Below are positions 43,538 through 53,007 of a stretch of DNA of 64,000 bases, in pieces (the stretch's first letter is position 1; every line of letters begins with the position of its first letter). The translations under genes were made by a program, and so were the position numbers. The notes below the pieces were generated by a model. The model was not told the origin of the DNA and ran no database searches. It was given only the letters and a program-made list of their open reading frames with translations. Source of the DNA: Duganella sp. BuS-21 (GTDB lineage Bacteria; Pseudomonadota; Gammaproteobacteria; Burkholderiales; Burkholderiaceae_D); contig CP097466.1 in assembly GCA_041874725.1 (NCBI GenBank), positions 1,426,001 to 1,490,000 on the forward strand, read 5' to 3'.

Positions 43538-44272
43538 TCAGTGTGGCGGCGTGCGCGCAAATACCAGGTTGCTGACGCGCGCGGCGCCGTGGCGCTTCAA
43601 TGTTGCCGCCACTTCATTCAGGGTGCAGCCGCTGGTCATGACGTCGTCGACGACGCCGATGTGGCGGCCTGCCACCAGGGCGGCGTCCGTCACCGTGAAG
43701 GCGCCGGCGATGTTTTGCCGGCGCTGCTCGGGCGCGACGCTGCTCTGGGCGGCGGTGTCGTGGACGCGGACGAGCAACTGCGCTGCCAGCGCGATGCCGA
43801 GTCCGCGCGCCAGCGGCCGGGCGATTTCCAGCGCCTGGTTGTAACCGCGTCCTGCCAGCCGGCGCGGTCCCAGGGGCACCGGGCAGAGCAGGGCGGGCAG
43901 GGCGTAGTCCGCTTGCGATTGCACGGCGTCGCGCAGCAGGCCGGCGCATAGCGGGGCCAGCGCCAGGCGGTGGCCGAATTTCAGTTGCAACACCAACTGG
44001 TCGACCGGCAAAGCGTAGTCGGCTGCGACCAGCGTGTGGTCGAAAGTCGGCCGGTGCGCCTGGCAGGCGCCGCATAACAGGCCGGCCGCCGACACCGGGT
44101 TGGCGCAGCAGTGGCAGCGGGCGATGGCGGCCGCCGCGCCGAAGAACTGGGCCGCGCAGCCGCGGCAGAGCGCGTCGTCGCTGTCGCCGCCGCACAGGGC
44201 GCAGGCGTTGGGCAGCAGATGCCGCAGCAGCCATGCGGCCCAGCTTGTCGTTCGCTTTATGTTGCCATTCAT
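43538..44272 (-). CDS. comF: ComF family phosphoribosyltransferase-like protein
   Basis: 244 residues. An N-terminal zinc-ribbon-like cysteine cluster (CALCGGDSDDALCRGC, CHCCANPVSAAGLLCGAC) is followed by a PRTase fold with RRLAGRGYNQALEIARPLA and the PRPP loop VGVVDD-type IGVVDDVMTSGCT. Needed for natural transformation in several bacteria, which would fit with the type IV pilus ATPases in this window. Divergent from the BioC-like gene. Confidence 0.92.
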   Translation of the reverse strand: MNGNIKRTTSWAAWLLRHLLPNACALCGGDSDDALCRGCAAQFFGAAAAIARCHCCANPVSAAGLLCGACQAHRPTFDHTLVAADYALPVDQLVLQLKFGHRLALAPLCAGLLRDAVQSQADYALPALLCPVPLGPRRLAGRGYNQALEIARPLARGLGIALAAQLLVRVHDTAAQSSVAPEQRRQNIAGAFTVTDAALVAGRHIGVVDDVMTSGCTLNEVAATLKRHGAARVSNLVFARTPPH

Positions 44273-44368
44273 GCCACGTCCCCGCGCTGAAAACCGGCCC
44301 GGTCGTCGTCGCGATCGCGTGCAACCATGTACACTGCCGACATTATCGCATTACATCGACTCATCACC

Positions 44369-45292
44369 ATGCAAGTCCCTGCTAATCCACCCAAACTCAG
44401 CGCGCCTATCGACCTGGAGCGCGTCCGTACACTGTTTTCCCGCCCTGAACGCATCGCGACCGCCGATTTCCTGCGTCGTGAAGTATCTTCGCGCATGTTC
44501 GACCGCCTGGAATTGATTAAAATTGCGCCGCAGCGCGTTTTGGACGCCGGTTGCGGCGCCGGCGCTGATTTGCCTTTGTTGCAAAAATCGTATCCCGCCG
44601 CCCAGATCCTTGGCATCGACGCCGCCGACGCCATGCTGCGCTCGGCCCACGCGCCGGGCGCCAAGTCGTCCTCGCTGAACCAGTTGCTGAGCAAGCTGCT
44701 GCCGTCCAAGAGCGGCGTCGACCTGCTGTGCGGCGATTTCGCCGAGCTGCCGCTGGGGCCGAATACCGTGGATCTGGTCTGGTCCAACCTGGCCCTGCAC
44801 TGGCACCCGCAGCCGGACCGCGTGTTTGCCGAGTGGCGCCGCGTGTTGCGCGTGAACAGCCTGCTGATGTTTTCCACCTTCGGCCCCGATTCGCTGCGCG
44901 AACTGCGCACCGCTTTCGCCGAAGCCGACCTGGCGCCCCACGTTTTACCCTTCGTCGACATGCACGATTTCGGCGATCAACTGGTCGAGGCGGGCTTTTC
45001 CACCCCGGTGCTGGACATGGAAACCATCACCGTGACCTACGATACGCCACAAGCGTTGTTGTCCGACGTGCGCGCTTTGGGCGGGAATCCGCTCACAACG
45101 TTGCGCCGCAGCATGATGGGCAAACAGGCATGGCAGCGCATGCTCGATACCCTGGAACGCGGTCGTCGTTCCGACGGGAAACTCGGCCTGACCTTTGAAG
45201 TTATCTACGGTCACGCCTTCCGCCCTGCACCCAAGGTCACTTCCAAAGGGGAAGTCATTATCCGCTTCGATCCGCCGCGCCAGCCGCGCTAA
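44369..45292 (+). CDS. BioC-like SAM-dependent methyltransferase
   Basis: 307 residues from the ATG at 44369; the frame is open to 44327. Class I methyltransferase with motif I VLDAGCGAGADLPLL, LGIDAADAML, VDLVWSNLALHW and LMFSTFGPDSLRELR. The order and the SSRMFDRLELIKIAPQRVLD opening resemble malonyl-ACP O-methyltransferase (BioC) in biotin synthesis, but no other bio gene is near, so the substrate is uncertain. Confidence 0.82.
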   Translation: MQVPANPPKLSAPIDLERVRTLFSRPERIATADFLRREVSSRMFDRLELIKIAPQRVLDAGCGAGADLPLLQKSYPAAQILGIDAADAMLRSAHAPGAKSSSLNQLLSKLLPSKSGVDLLCGDFAELPLGPNTVDLVWSNLALHWHPQPDRVFAEWRRVLRVNSLLMFSTFGPDSLRELRTAFAEADLAPHVLPFVDMHDFGDQLVEAGFSTPVLDMETITVTYDTPQALLSDVRALGGNPLTTLRRSMMGKQAWQRMLDTLERGRRSDGKLGLTFEVIYGHAFRPAPKVTSKGEVIIRFDPPRQPR

Positions 45293-45634
45293 GGGCGGCA
45301 TCCATGTTGCCATGCGGCGTGTCGCCCTGTGGCACAGCATAGTTGTGAAATCGATTATTTCTTGATGCTGCCGGATTTTGTTCTATATAATCATTCACTA
45401 ATTTTGCCAGCCAGTCACGTCGCCAGCTATAAATCAGCGACCCCAGGCAAAAGCAGGTTAATACGAGCACGATCGAGCAGTTGAATTAAGCAGAATCGAG
45501 CGTCGGCGTTGTTTCGCGGCAGGTTGCGGGTCATGCTGGCGTCAGTTGTTTAAGGAGCGTCGCCGGTTCTTTTCACCGATCAGCCGGTCAGACGTTAAAA
45601 AAATATTTTAATTTCTTGGGCAGTTGGGGAAAAC
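45293..45634 (+). promoter_or_regulatory. Leader region of the cytochrome oxidase operon with a sigma-70 promoter
   Basis: 342 bases without a supported gene. A good promoter lies at 45362-45391: TTGATG, 18-base spacer, then a perfect TATAAT (45386-45391). This leaves an untranslated leader of roughly 240 bases before coxB. The leader is long enough for post-transcriptional control, but I find no recognisable riboswitch. Confidence 0.5.
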
Positions 45635-46876
45635 ATGAAACATGTGAAGCGACTTCAAGCGTTGATGCTCGGGCTGTCGATGTTGGCAGCCGGTATGCCA
45701 GCGTGGGCAGCTGAAACCGCAGCAGGAACAGCGGCAGGTACCGCAGTCGGGACCTACACCGCCGCGACTGGCGGCACCGGCGGACCGATCGCCGGGGAAT
45801 TGAATCTGCAACCACCCGCCACCCAGATCGCTGCCGAAGTCTACAGCCTGCACAACTGGATGATGGGCGTCTGCCTGGTCATCTTCGTCGCAGTCTTCGG
45901 CGTGATGTTCTACTCCATCTTCAAACACCGCAAGTCACTCGGCCACAAACCGGCCACCTTCCACGAATCCACCGCCGTCGAAATTGCCTGGACCATCGTG
46001 CCGTTTCTGATCGTCATCGGCATGGCGCTGCCAGCCACCCGCACCGTGGTCGGCATGAAGGACACTTCCAACGCCGACATCACCATCAAGGTCACCGGCA
46101 TGCAGTGGAAATGGGGCTACGATTACCTGAAAGGCGAGGGCGAGGGGATTTCCTTCCTGTCCAACCTGTCCACCCCGCGCGCGCAAGTGGGCGCACCGGG
46201 CTTCGAACCGACCGAAAAGCGCGGCGACAACTACCTGATGGAAGTCGATAACGAAGTGGTGGTGCCGGTGCATCGCAAGATCCGCATGATCACCACCGCC
46301 AACGACGTGATCCACTCGTGGTCGATCCCGGCCTTCGCCGTCAAGCAGGATGCGATCCCTGGCTTCGTGCGCGACGCCTGGTTCAAGGCCGAGCACACCG
46401 GCACCTTCCGCGGCTACTGCTCGGAACTGTGCGGCAAGGAGCACGCCTTCATGCCGATCGTGGTGCGCGTGGTCACCGACGCCGAGTACTCGGCCTGGGT
46501 CGGCGGCAAGAAGAAGGAAATGGCCGCGCTGGCCGATGATCCGACCAAGACCTGGACCATCGACGAGCTGAAGACCAAGGGCGAAAAAGTCTACAACACC
46601 AACTGCGCGGTCTGCCACCAGGCCAACGGCAAGGGCACGCCGGGCGCGTTCGCTGCGCTGGACGGCTCGGAAACGGTGAACGGTCCGAAAGCGGAACAGA
46701 TCAACGTGCTGCTGCACGGTAAGAAGAGCGGGAAATATCCTGCCGAGATGCCAGCCTGGAAGCAACTGTCGGACACGGATATCGCGGCTGTGATTACCTA
46801 TACCCGCAACAGCTGGTCGAACAAGGCCGCCGAAAACATCGTTCAACCAGCCGAAGTCCTGGCTGCACGCAAGTAA
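45635..46876 (+). CDS. coxB: Cytochrome c oxidase subunit II with fused cytochrome c domain
   Basis: 413 residues. Signal peptide ends near GMPAWAAE; two membrane helices (about 75-95 and 115-135) lead to the cupredoxin domain. The CuA site reads [20 protein letters not shown]-terminal class I cytochrome c domain follows with CAVCH ([17 protein letters not shown]) and distal Met in KYPAEMPAW. This is the caa3-style subunit II common in betaproteobacteria. First gene of the oxidase operon; coxA follows after 16 bases. Confidence 0.96.
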   Translation: MKHVKRLQALMLGLSMLAAGMPAWAAETAAGTAAGTAVGTYTAATGGTGGPIAGELNLQPPATQIAAEVYSLHNWMMGVCLVIFVAVFGVMFYSIFKHRKSLGHKPATFHESTAVEIAWTIVPFLIVIGMALPATRTVVGMKDTSNADITIKVTGMQWKWGYDYLKGEGEGISFLSNLSTPRAQVGAPGFEPTEKRGDNYLMEVDNEVVVPVHRKIRMITTANDVIHSWSIPAFAVKQDAIPGFVRDAWFKAEHTGTFRGYCSELCGKEHAFMPIVVRVVTDAEYSAWVGGKKKEMAALADDPTKTWTIDELKTKGEKVYNTNCAVCHQANGKGTPGAFAALDGSETVNGPKAEQINVLLHGKKSGKYPAEMPAWKQLSDTDIAAVITYTRNSWSNKAAENIVQPAEVLAARK

Positions 46877-46892
46877 TCAGGAGCGTTACAAC

Positions 46893-48494
46893 ATGAGCAC
46901 AAGTACTTTGGATCACGCACAGGACCACGACCATGCGCACGACCATGCGCACGACCATCCGCATGGCCTGTCGCGCTGGCTGTTCGCTACCAACCACAAG
47001 GATATCGGCACGCTGTACCTGTGGTTCTCCTTCGTCATGCTGCTGTCCGGCGGCGTCCTGGCGCTGGGCATCCGCACCGAGCTGTTCCAGCCCGGCCTGC
47101 AGTTCTTCCAGCCCGAGTTCTTCAACCAGCTGACCACCATGCACGGCCTGGTGATGGTGTTCGGCGCCATCATGCCGGCCTTCGTCGGCTTCGCCAACTG
47201 GATGATCCCGCTGCAGATCGGCGCCTCGGACATGGCGTTCGCGCGCATGAACAACTTCTCGTTCTGGCTGCTGCCGCCTGCGGCGCTGCTGCTGGCGACC
47301 TCGTTCCTGGTACCGGGCGGCGCCACCGCCGCCGGCTGGACCCTGTACGCGCCGCTGTCGACCCAAATGGGCGCCGGCATGGACATGGGTATCTTCGCCA
47401 TGCACTTGATGGGCGCTTCGTCGATCATGGGCTCGATCAACATCATCGTCACCATCCTCAACATGCGCGCGCCCGGCATGACGCTGATGAAAATGCCGAT
47501 GTTCTGCTGGACCTGGCTGATCACCGCCTACCTGCTGATCGCCGTGATGCCGGTACTGGCCGGCGCCATCACCATGACGCTGACCGACCGCCACTTCGGC
47601 ACCACCTTCTTCAACGCGGCCGCCGGCGGCGACCCGGTCATGTACCAGCACATCTTCTGGTTCTTCGGCCACCCGGAGGTGTACATCATGATTCTGCCGG
47701 CCTTCGGCATCGTCTCGCAGATCCTGCCGGCCTTCGCCCGCAAGCAGCTGTTCGGCTACGCTTCGATGGTGTATGCCACCGCCTCGATCGCGATTCTGTC
47801 GTTCATCGTCTGGGCCCACCACATGTTCACCACCGGCATGCCGGTGACCTCGCAGCTGTTCTTCATGTACGCCACCATGCTGATCGCGGTGCCGACCGGC
47901 GTGAAGGTGTTCAACTGGATCGCCACCATGTGGCGCGGTTCGATGACGTTTGAAACCCCGATGCTGTTCGCGGTCGGCTTCATCTTCGTGTTCACCATCG
48001 GCGGCTTCACCGGCCTGATCCTGGCCGTGACCCCGATCGACATCCAGCTGCAGGATACCTACTACGTGGTGGCGCACTTCCACTACGTGCTGGTGGCCGG
48101 TTCGCTGTTCGCCCTGTTCGCCGGTTTCTATTACTGGTCGCCGAAATGGACCGGCCATATGTACAACGAAACCATGGGCAAGGTGCACTTCTGGGCCTCG
48201 CTGATCACCTTTAACGTGACCTTCTTCCCGATGCACTTCCTGGGACTGGCCGGCATGCCGCGTCGCTACGCCGACTACTCGGCGCAGTTCACGGACTTCA
48301 ATATGATCGCCACCATCGGCGCCTTCGGTTTCGGCCTGTCGCAGGTGTTCTTCCTGTTCGGCGTGATTATCCCGACCATCCGTGGCGGCAAACAGGCGGA
48401 AGCCAAGCCATGGGACGGTGCGGAAGGCCTGGAGTGGACCGTGCCGTCGCCGGCGCCGTTCCACACCTTCGAAACGCCACCGCAGTTCAAGTAA
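46893..48494 (+). CDS. coxA: Cytochrome c oxidase subunit I
   Basis: 533 residues, twelve membrane helices; binds heme a and the heme a3-CuB centre. Conserved patterns: [16 protein letters not shown] (heme a His), [18 protein letters not shown] (CuB His plus cross-linked Tyr), WAHHMFTTG (CuB histidines) and [13 protein letters not shown]. The cytoplasmic N-terminus has an unusual His-Asp run ([15 protein letters not shown], about residues 9-23), possibly metal-binding. AGGAG lies upstream. Confidence 0.97.
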   Translation: MSTSTLDHAQDHDHAHDHAHDHPHGLSRWLFATNHKDIGTLYLWFSFVMLLSGGVLALGIRTELFQPGLQFFQPEFFNQLTTMHGLVMVFGAIMPAFVGFANWMIPLQIGASDMAFARMNNFSFWLLPPAALLLATSFLVPGGATAAGWTLYAPLSTQMGAGMDMGIFAMHLMGASSIMGSINIIVTILNMRAPGMTLMKMPMFCWTWLITAYLLIAVMPVLAGAITMTLTDRHFGTTFFNAAAGGDPVMYQHIFWFFGHPEVYIMILPAFGIVSQILPAFARKQLFGYASMVYATASIAILSFIVWAHHMFTTGMPVTSQLFFMYATMLIAVPTGVKVFNWIATMWRGSMTFETPMLFAVGFIFVFTIGGFTGLILAVTPIDIQLQDTYYVVAHFHYVLVAGSLFALFAGFYYWSPKWTGHMYNETMGKVHFWASLITFNVTFFPMHFLGLAGMPRRYADYSAQFTDFNMIATIGAFGFGLSQVFFLFGVIIPTIRGGKQAEAKPWDGAEGLEWTVPSPAPFHTFETPPQFK

Positions 48495-48496
48495 TC

Positions 48497-48604
48497 ATGG
48501 CCGGCCAGAACCAGCCGAACAACCTGCGCACCGCCCTGATCCTGGGCGGGCTGGTACTGTTCTTTTTCGTGTCGGTGTTCGTCAAACGCATCTGGTTGAG
48601 CTGA
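48497..48604 (+). CDS. Cytochrome oxidase small assembly protein
   Basis: Only 35 residues: a polar N-terminus (MAGQNQPNN) and one membrane helix (ALILGGLVLFFFVSVFVKRI). The start is two bases after the coxA stop and ctaG begins one base after its own stop. The position between coxA and ctaG and the size match the small assembly protein gene found there in Burkholderiales. Its exact role is not shown by the sequence. Confidence 0.75.
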   Translation: MAGQNQPNNLRTALILGGLVLFFFVSVFVKRIWLS

Positions 48605-48605
48605 G

Positions 48606-49142
48606 ATGGGCAGCAACCGCGTCCTGCTGCGCAAGCTGCTCATCATCGCGGTGGTGATGTTCGGCTTTGCGTATGCGCTCAACCCGTTCTACCGCCAGAT
48701 CTGCGAGGCGCTCGGCTTGAACGTGCTGACGCAGAAGGACGGCACGGTCGAGTACGACAAGAACACGCAGGTCGACGCCAGCCGCAGCATCACCGTGGAG
48801 CTGGACGGCAACGCCCAGGGTCCATGGCGCTTCCGGCCGACGACCAGCAGCGTGACCGTGCATCCGGGCGAGCTGACCACGGTGATGTATGAAGTGGTCA
48901 ACACGCAAAAGCGCGAGATGAATGCGCAGGCCATACCGAGCTACGCGCCGCAAAGCGCGACGCCGTATTTCCTGAAAGTGGAATGCTTCTGTTTCAAGCA
49001 GCAAACCTTGAAGGCCAACGAGGCGCGGCAGATGCCGGTGGTGTTCTACATCGACCCCAAGCTGCCTCGCGAAGTGACGACCATTACGCTGTCGTACACC
49101 TTCTTTGAGGTCGGCGGCGGCCTGGTGGCGAAACATGAATAA
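48606..49142 (+). CDS. ctaG: Cytochrome c oxidase assembly protein CtaG (Cox11)
   Basis: 178 residues. One N-terminal membrane anchor (LLIIAVVMFGFAYALNPFY) and a periplasmic immunoglobulin-like domain with the copper-binding motif KVECFCFKQQTL. Delivers copper to the CuB site of subunit I. Ends with TTITLSYTFFEVGGGL. Its last 8 bases overlap the DUF2970 gene. Confidence 0.95.
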   Translation: MGSNRVLLRKLLIIAVVMFGFAYALNPFYRQICEALGLNVLTQKDGTVEYDKNTQVDASRSITVELDGNAQGPWRFRPTTSSVTVHPGELTTVMYEVVNTQKREMNAQAIPSYAPQSATPYFLKVECFCFKQQTLKANEARQMPVVFYIDPKLPREVTTITLSYTFFEVGGGLVAKHE

Positions 49143-49329
49143 AAAGCGCGGCTTTCTGTACACCGTGAAGGCCGTGCTGTGGTCGTTTGTCGGCCTGCGC
49201 CGCAAGCGCGATTTCGATGAGGACCAGGAGGGCTTGAACCCGTTCCACATCATCATCGCGGCTGTGCTGGCGGTGGCCGTGTTGATAGCAATCCTGATAT
49301 CGATCGTCAAACTCGTGGTAGCTCAATAA
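49135..49329 (+). CDS. DUF2970 small membrane protein
   Basis: 64 residues from the ATG at 49135, overlapping the end of ctaG by 8 bases. Opens KKRGFLYTVKAVLWSFVGLR, followed by a charged loop and one membrane helix (FHIIIAAVLAVAVLIAILIS). The DUF2970 family is regularly found between ctaG and coxC in betaproteobacteria, so a role in oxidase assembly or stability is likely but unproven. Confidence 0.85.
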   Translation: MNKKRGFLYTVKAVLWSFVGLRRKRDFDEDQEGLNPFHIIIAAVLAVAVLIAILISIVKLVVAQ

Positions 49330-49356
49330 AAGTTAATTAAAGTTAGGGAGATGAAG

Positions 49357-50217
49357 ATGAGTTCACATAATGCCGCAGCGCCGTACTACTTCGTGCCGGG
49401 GCCGTCGCGCTGGCCACTGCTGGCCGGCATGTCGCTGCTGGTGACCATGGCCGGCGCATCGGGCTGGGTCAACGACGCGCCTTGGGGCCCGGTCGCCAAC
49501 CTGGCCGGCATCGCCGCCACGCTGGTGGTGCTGTACTTCTGGTTCGGCGAGGCCATCAAGGAATCGGAAGGCGGCTTGTACAGCCAGCGCATCGATTACT
49601 CCTTCCGCTGGTCGATGGGCTGGTTCATCTTCTCGGAGGTGATGTTCTTCGGCGCCTTCTTCGGTGCGCTGTTCTATGCCCGCACCATCTCCATGCCGTG
49701 GCTGGGCGACCTGGACCATAAATTTATCTGGCCGGACTTCGCCGCGCACTGGGGCGGCGCCAGCCCGGCCGGCACGGTCGAAGAGTTCCGCACCATGGGG
49801 CCGTTCCCTATCCCGACCATCAACACCGCACTGCTGCTGACCTCGGGCGTGACCTTGACCCTGTCGCACCATGCGCTGCGCGCCGGTCACCGGGCGCAGA
49901 CGGCGATCTGGCTGTTCGCCACGGTCCTGCTGGGCGCCGTGTTCATGGGCTTCCAGGCGTATGAGTACATCCATGCGTACACCGAACTGAACCTGAAGCT
50001 GACCTCGGGCATCTACGGTTCCACCTTCTTCATGCTGACCGGCTTCCACGGCTTCCACGTGACGATGGGCGCGATCATGCTGTCGGTGGTGCTGTACCGT
50101 GTGCTGCGCGGACACTTCACGGCCGACCACCACTTCGCTTTCGAAGGCGCGGCCTGGTACTGGCACTTCGTTGACGTGGTCTGGCTGGGCCTGTACATCG
50201 TGGTCTACTGGCTATAA
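49357..50217 (+). CDS. coxC: Cytochrome c oxidase subunit III
   Basis: 286 residues from the ATG at 49357, chosen over 49351 because AGGGAG at 49345-49350 would be too close to the latter. Seven membrane helices with subunit III patterns: SMGWFIFSEVMFFGAFFGAL, TLSHHALRAGHRAQT, GFHGFHVTMGAIML and the C-terminal WYWHFVDVVWLGLYIVVYWL. Ends the structural part of the operon, directly before a strong terminator. Confidence 0.96.
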   Translation: MSSHNAAAPYYFVPGPSRWPLLAGMSLLVTMAGASGWVNDAPWGPVANLAGIAATLVVLYFWFGEAIKESEGGLYSQRIDYSFRWSMGWFIFSEVMFFGAFFGALFYARTISMPWLGDLDHKFIWPDFAAHWGGASPAGTVEEFRTMGPFPIPTINTALLLTSGVTLTLSHHALRAGHRAQTAIWLFATVLLGAVFMGFQAYEYIHAYTELNLKLTSGIYGSTFFMLTGFHGFHVTMGAIMLSVVLYRVLRGHFTADHHFAFEGAAWYWHFVDVVWLGLYIVVYWL

Positions 50218-50231
50218 TATCCAGAGACACC

Positions 50232-50260
50232 AAAGCCGCACTCCGGTGCGGCTTTTTTTT
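50232..50260. terminator. Rho-independent terminator after coxC, bidirectional
   Basis: Stem GCCGCAC (50235-50241) with GTGCGGC (50246-50252) around loop TCCG, followed by eight T residues (50253-50260) and preceded by AAA. The T-run touches the stop codon of the convergent DUF2909 gene, so it can serve both strands. Confidence 0.9.
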
Positions 50261-50465
50261 ATCCCGCGCGGATGCCGGTAGGGTGGATGTAGCCGAGCCG
50301 GTAGGCCAGCAGGATCAGCAGGAACAGGGTGATTGACAGCGCCACGCGCAGCGCCAGTGCGTACACGGTGTTGTTGCTGCGGCCCTTGTCGCGCATCAGG
50401 AAGAAAAATGCCGCACCGAGGCTGCCGATGATCAAGATGAACGCGATGGCGACGGCTATTTTCAT
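50259..50465 (-). CDS. Twin transmembrane protein, DUF2909 type
   Basis: 68 residues with two membrane helices: IAVAIAFILIIGSLGAAFFFL and VALSITLFLLILLAYRLGYI, joined by RDKGRSNNTVYALALR. It lies on the opposite strand between coxC and the SURF1 gene, a position conserved for this family. The much longer open frame on the same strand is antisense to SURF1. Start at the ATG 50465. Confidence 0.8.
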   Translation of the reverse strand: MKIAVAIAFILIIGSLGAAFFFLMRDKGRSNNTVYALALRVALSITLFLLILLAYRLGYIHPTGIRAG

Positions 50466-50504
50466 GGCATTGAGGAGTGGCGATTTGATCGAGGTTCCAT
50501 TGTA

Positions 50505-51230
50505 ATGGCGTTCCGCTTTAAATTGATTCCTTTCGTGGCCACAGTCCTGGTGGTGGCCTTGGGCATACAACTGGGGAACTGGCAGACGCGCCGCGCCGAG
50601 CAGAAAATCGCGGTGCAGGAAAAGCTGGCGCAGGGCGCCCAGGCGGTCCCGGTGGCGCTCGATGGCGCCCCGCTCGCGGCCGACGCCGTGGCCTGGCGCC
50701 GCGTCACCGTCAGCGGCGAATTCGTGCGCCACTGGCCGGTGTATCTCGACAACCGCCCGTATCAGGGCCGGGCCGGCTTCTATCTGCTGATGCCGTTTAA
50801 AATATCGGGTTCGAACATGCACGTGCTGGTGGCGCGCGGCTGGCTGCCGCGCGACCCGGCCGTGCGCGAACGTCTGCCGGCCTACGCCACGCCCGAAGGC
50901 ACGGTGACGCTGCAGGGCGTGGCGCGGCTGAATGCCGGCCATGTGATGCAACTGGGGACGGCAGCGCCGCTGGCGCCCGAGGCCATCGTGCAGAACGCCG
51001 ATCCGCTGCAGCTGGCCAAGGACAGCGGCCTGACCATGCAGCCTTTCGTGCTGGAACAGGACGGGCCGGCGCGGCCGTCGGGCGACGATACGCAGCTGGT
51101 GCGCGACTGGCCGGCGCCGGCGCTGGGCGTGGAAAAACATCAGGGCTATGCCTTCCAGTGGTATGCACTGTCGGCCATGGCGGTTATCTTTTTTGTAGTG
51201 AATGGATTCAGACGTGGAAAAACCAAATAA
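50505..51230 (+). CDS. SURF1 family oxidase assembly protein
   Basis: 241 residues with N- and C-terminal membrane helices (FVATVLVVALGIQLGNWQ and FQWYALSAMAVIFFVVNGF). SURF1 signatures: LGNWQTRRAEQK near the first helix, GRAGFYLLMPFKI and VLVARGWLPRD in the middle, and KHQGYAFQWYALSAMA at the end. Acts in heme a insertion into subunit I. Its end overlaps the next gene by 29 bases. Confidence 0.92.
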   Translation: MAFRFKLIPFVATVLVVALGIQLGNWQTRRAEQKIAVQEKLAQGAQAVPVALDGAPLAADAVAWRRVTVSGEFVRHWPVYLDNRPYQGRAGFYLLMPFKISGSNMHVLVARGWLPRDPAVRERLPAYATPEGTVTLQGVARLNAGHVMQLGTAAPLAPEAIVQNADPLQLAKDSGLTMQPFVLEQDGPARPSGDDTQLVRDWPAPALGVEKHQGYAFQWYALSAMAVIFFVVNGFRRGKTK

Positions 51231-51831
51231 CCGAGGGCGTGGCCGCTGGAAGCTGATCGCCGTGCTGGCCGTGTGCGCCGCGCCGCTGATTGCGTCATAC
51301 TTCACCTATTACGTGGTCAAGCCCAAGGGCGGCGTAACCAATTACGGCACACTGATCGATCCGCGCCTGCATCCGATTCCAGCCATGGCCAGCACCACGC
51401 TGGACGGCAAGCCGGCCAAGCTGGACGATTACAAGGGCAAGTGGATCATGCTCAAGGTCGGCCCGTCCGACTGTGCGCAGGAGTGCCAGGACCAGTTGTT
51501 CGCCATGCGTCAGCTGCGCACCATGCAGGGCAAGGGCATGGAGCGGGTCGAGCGGATCTGGGTGATTACCGACGACCAGCCGCTCGATACCATGCTGCTG
51601 CGCGTGAACGACGGCACCCGCATGTTGCGGGCGCCGGCGGCGGCGGTGGAGAAGTGGCTGCCGCTGGAAGGCGGCGCCTCCGACCGCGCCTCCGACCACG
51701 TCTATTTGATCGACCCGCTGGGCAACCTGATGATGCGCTTCCCGAAAGGCGCGGTGTCGAGCGACGTCGAGAAGGTCAAGCGGGTCAATAAGGACATCGC
51801 GAAATTGTTGAAAGCTTCGGCGATAGGGTAG
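51202..51831 (+). CDS. SCO-like thioredoxin-fold membrane protein
   Basis: 209 residues. One N-terminal helix (LIAVLAVCAAPLIASYFTYY) and a periplasmic thioredoxin-like domain. It keeps a CxxxC pair (C91 and C95 in SDCAQECQDQ) and a late histidine (H166 in SDHVYLIDPLGNLMMRF), the three copper ligands of SCO proteins, although the surrounding proline residues of the SCO motif are missing. It overlaps SURF1 by 29 bases and precedes ctaA by 2 bases, so an assembly role is likely. A canonical SCO gene lies further down. Confidence 0.75.
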   Translation: MDSDVEKPNNRGRGRWKLIAVLAVCAAPLIASYFTYYVVKPKGGVTNYGTLIDPRLHPIPAMASTTLDGKPAKLDDYKGKWIMLKVGPSDCAQECQDQLFAMRQLRTMQGKGMERVERIWVITDDQPLDTMLLRVNDGTRMLRAPAAAVEKWLPLEGGASDRASDHVYLIDPLGNLMMRFPKGAVSSDVEKVKRVNKDIAKLLKASAIG

Positions 51832-51833
51832 TC

Positions 51834-52994
51834 ATGCATCTCACACTCGCGCAAATGGCCATCACGGCGCTGTTGATCGCGCTGCTGCCGGCCGCCATGG
51901 TCTGGACTTCGTCGGACGCCAATAAATACCGCAAGCTGGTGTGGGTCAGCGTCTTCCTCACCTTCGACCTGATCGTGTTCGGCGCCTTCACGCGCCTGAC
52001 CGACTCCGGCCTCGGCTGCCCGGACTGGCCCGGTTGCTACGGCGCCGCCAATCCCTTCCTGGCGCACCAGCAGATCGTTGCCGCCGAAGCGCTGATGCCG
52101 ACCGGGCCGGTGACCGTGGTCAAGGCCTGGATCGAGATGATCCACCGCTACCTGGCCATGTGCATCGGCGTGCTGATCATGGCGATGCTGGCGCAGTCCT
52201 GGTACCAATGGCGCAAGTCGAAAGGCACGCGGCCCGAGTACCGGCCGTGGCTGCCGACGGCGCTGTTCTTCTTCGTCTGCGTGCAGGGCGCGTTCGGCGC
52301 CTGGACCGTGACGCTCAAGCTGCAACCGGTGATCGTCACCATCCACCTGCTGCTGGGCATGGGCCTGCTGGCGCTGCTGGTCTGGTACGGCGGCCGCCAG
52401 AACCACCTGAGCGCGCCGCGCACGCTGGTCAGCGCATCGCCGCCGGCCATGCGCAATATCCGCATCCTGGCGGCGCTGGCGGCCGGGCTGCTGCTGGTGC
52501 AGCTGGCGCTGGGCGGCTGGGTCAGCACCAACTACGCGACCCTGGCCTGCACCGATTTTCCGCTGTGCGGCGGCAAGCTGGTGCCGGAGATGGACTTCGA
52601 ACACGGCTACACGTTGTGGCGCGAGCTGGGCAAGACCGCCGCCGGCCACTACCTGCCGTTTGCGGCGCTGACGGCGATCCATTGGGTGCACCGCAATTTC
52701 GGTTTCGTCGTGGCGCTGGCGGCCGGCTATGTGGCGTGGCGCGCCTGGGGCCACGACGTGCTGCACAAAACCGCGCGCGGCATCGCGCTGGCCTTGGCGG
52801 CGCAGATCCTCACCGGGGTGGCCACCATCTACCTGAGCTTCCCGCTGACCATCGCCGTGCTGCACAACGCCGGCGCCGCGCTGCTGGTGCTTTTGCTGAC
52901 CATGTTAAACTACAAGGCTAAGTACCAGTACGACATTGCAAAGAAAGCAGCATATAGCGCTTCGCATCCCCCGACGTCGACGGTACGGCATTGA
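51834..52994 (+). CDS. ctaA: Heme A synthase (COX15/CtaA)
   Basis: 386 residues, about eight membrane helices. Converts heme O to heme A for subunit I. Features: FGAFTRLTDSGLGCPDWPGC with paired cysteines, EMIHRYLAMCIGVLIM (heme histidine), QGAFGAWTVTLKLQPVIVTI and HWVHRNFGFVVALAAGY in the second half. Second cysteine pair in LACTDFPLCGGK. Followed 13 bases later by ctaB. Confidence 0.93.
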   Translation: MHLTLAQMAITALLIALLPAAMVWTSSDANKYRKLVWVSVFLTFDLIVFGAFTRLTDSGLGCPDWPGCYGAANPFLAHQQIVAAEALMPTGPVTVVKAWIEMIHRYLAMCIGVLIMAMLAQSWYQWRKSKGTRPEYRPWLPTALFFFVCVQGAFGAWTVTLKLQPVIVTIHLLLGMGLLALLVWYGGRQNHLSAPRTLVSASPPAMRNIRILAALAAGLLLVQLALGGWVSTNYATLACTDFPLCGGKLVPEMDFEHGYTLWRELGKTAAGHYLPFAALTAIHWVHRNFGFVVALAAGYVAWRAWGHDVLHKTARGIALALAAQILTGVATIYLSFPLTIAVLHNAGAALLVLLLTMLNYKAKYQYDIAKKAAYSASHPPTSTVRH

Positions 52995-53007
52995 TTAAGT
53001 ACCCCTC

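Noticed and set aside
45258..45470. 70-codon minus-strand frame with one hydrophobic stretch before coxB
   Set aside because: It starts only with GTG, overlaps the end of the methyltransferase gene and lies across a good plus-strand promoter (TTGATG-18-TATAAT). I could not support it as a gene.
46794..48464. 556-codon minus-strand frame opposite coxA
   Set aside because: Antisense to a highly conserved oxidase subunit; composition typical of shadow frames.
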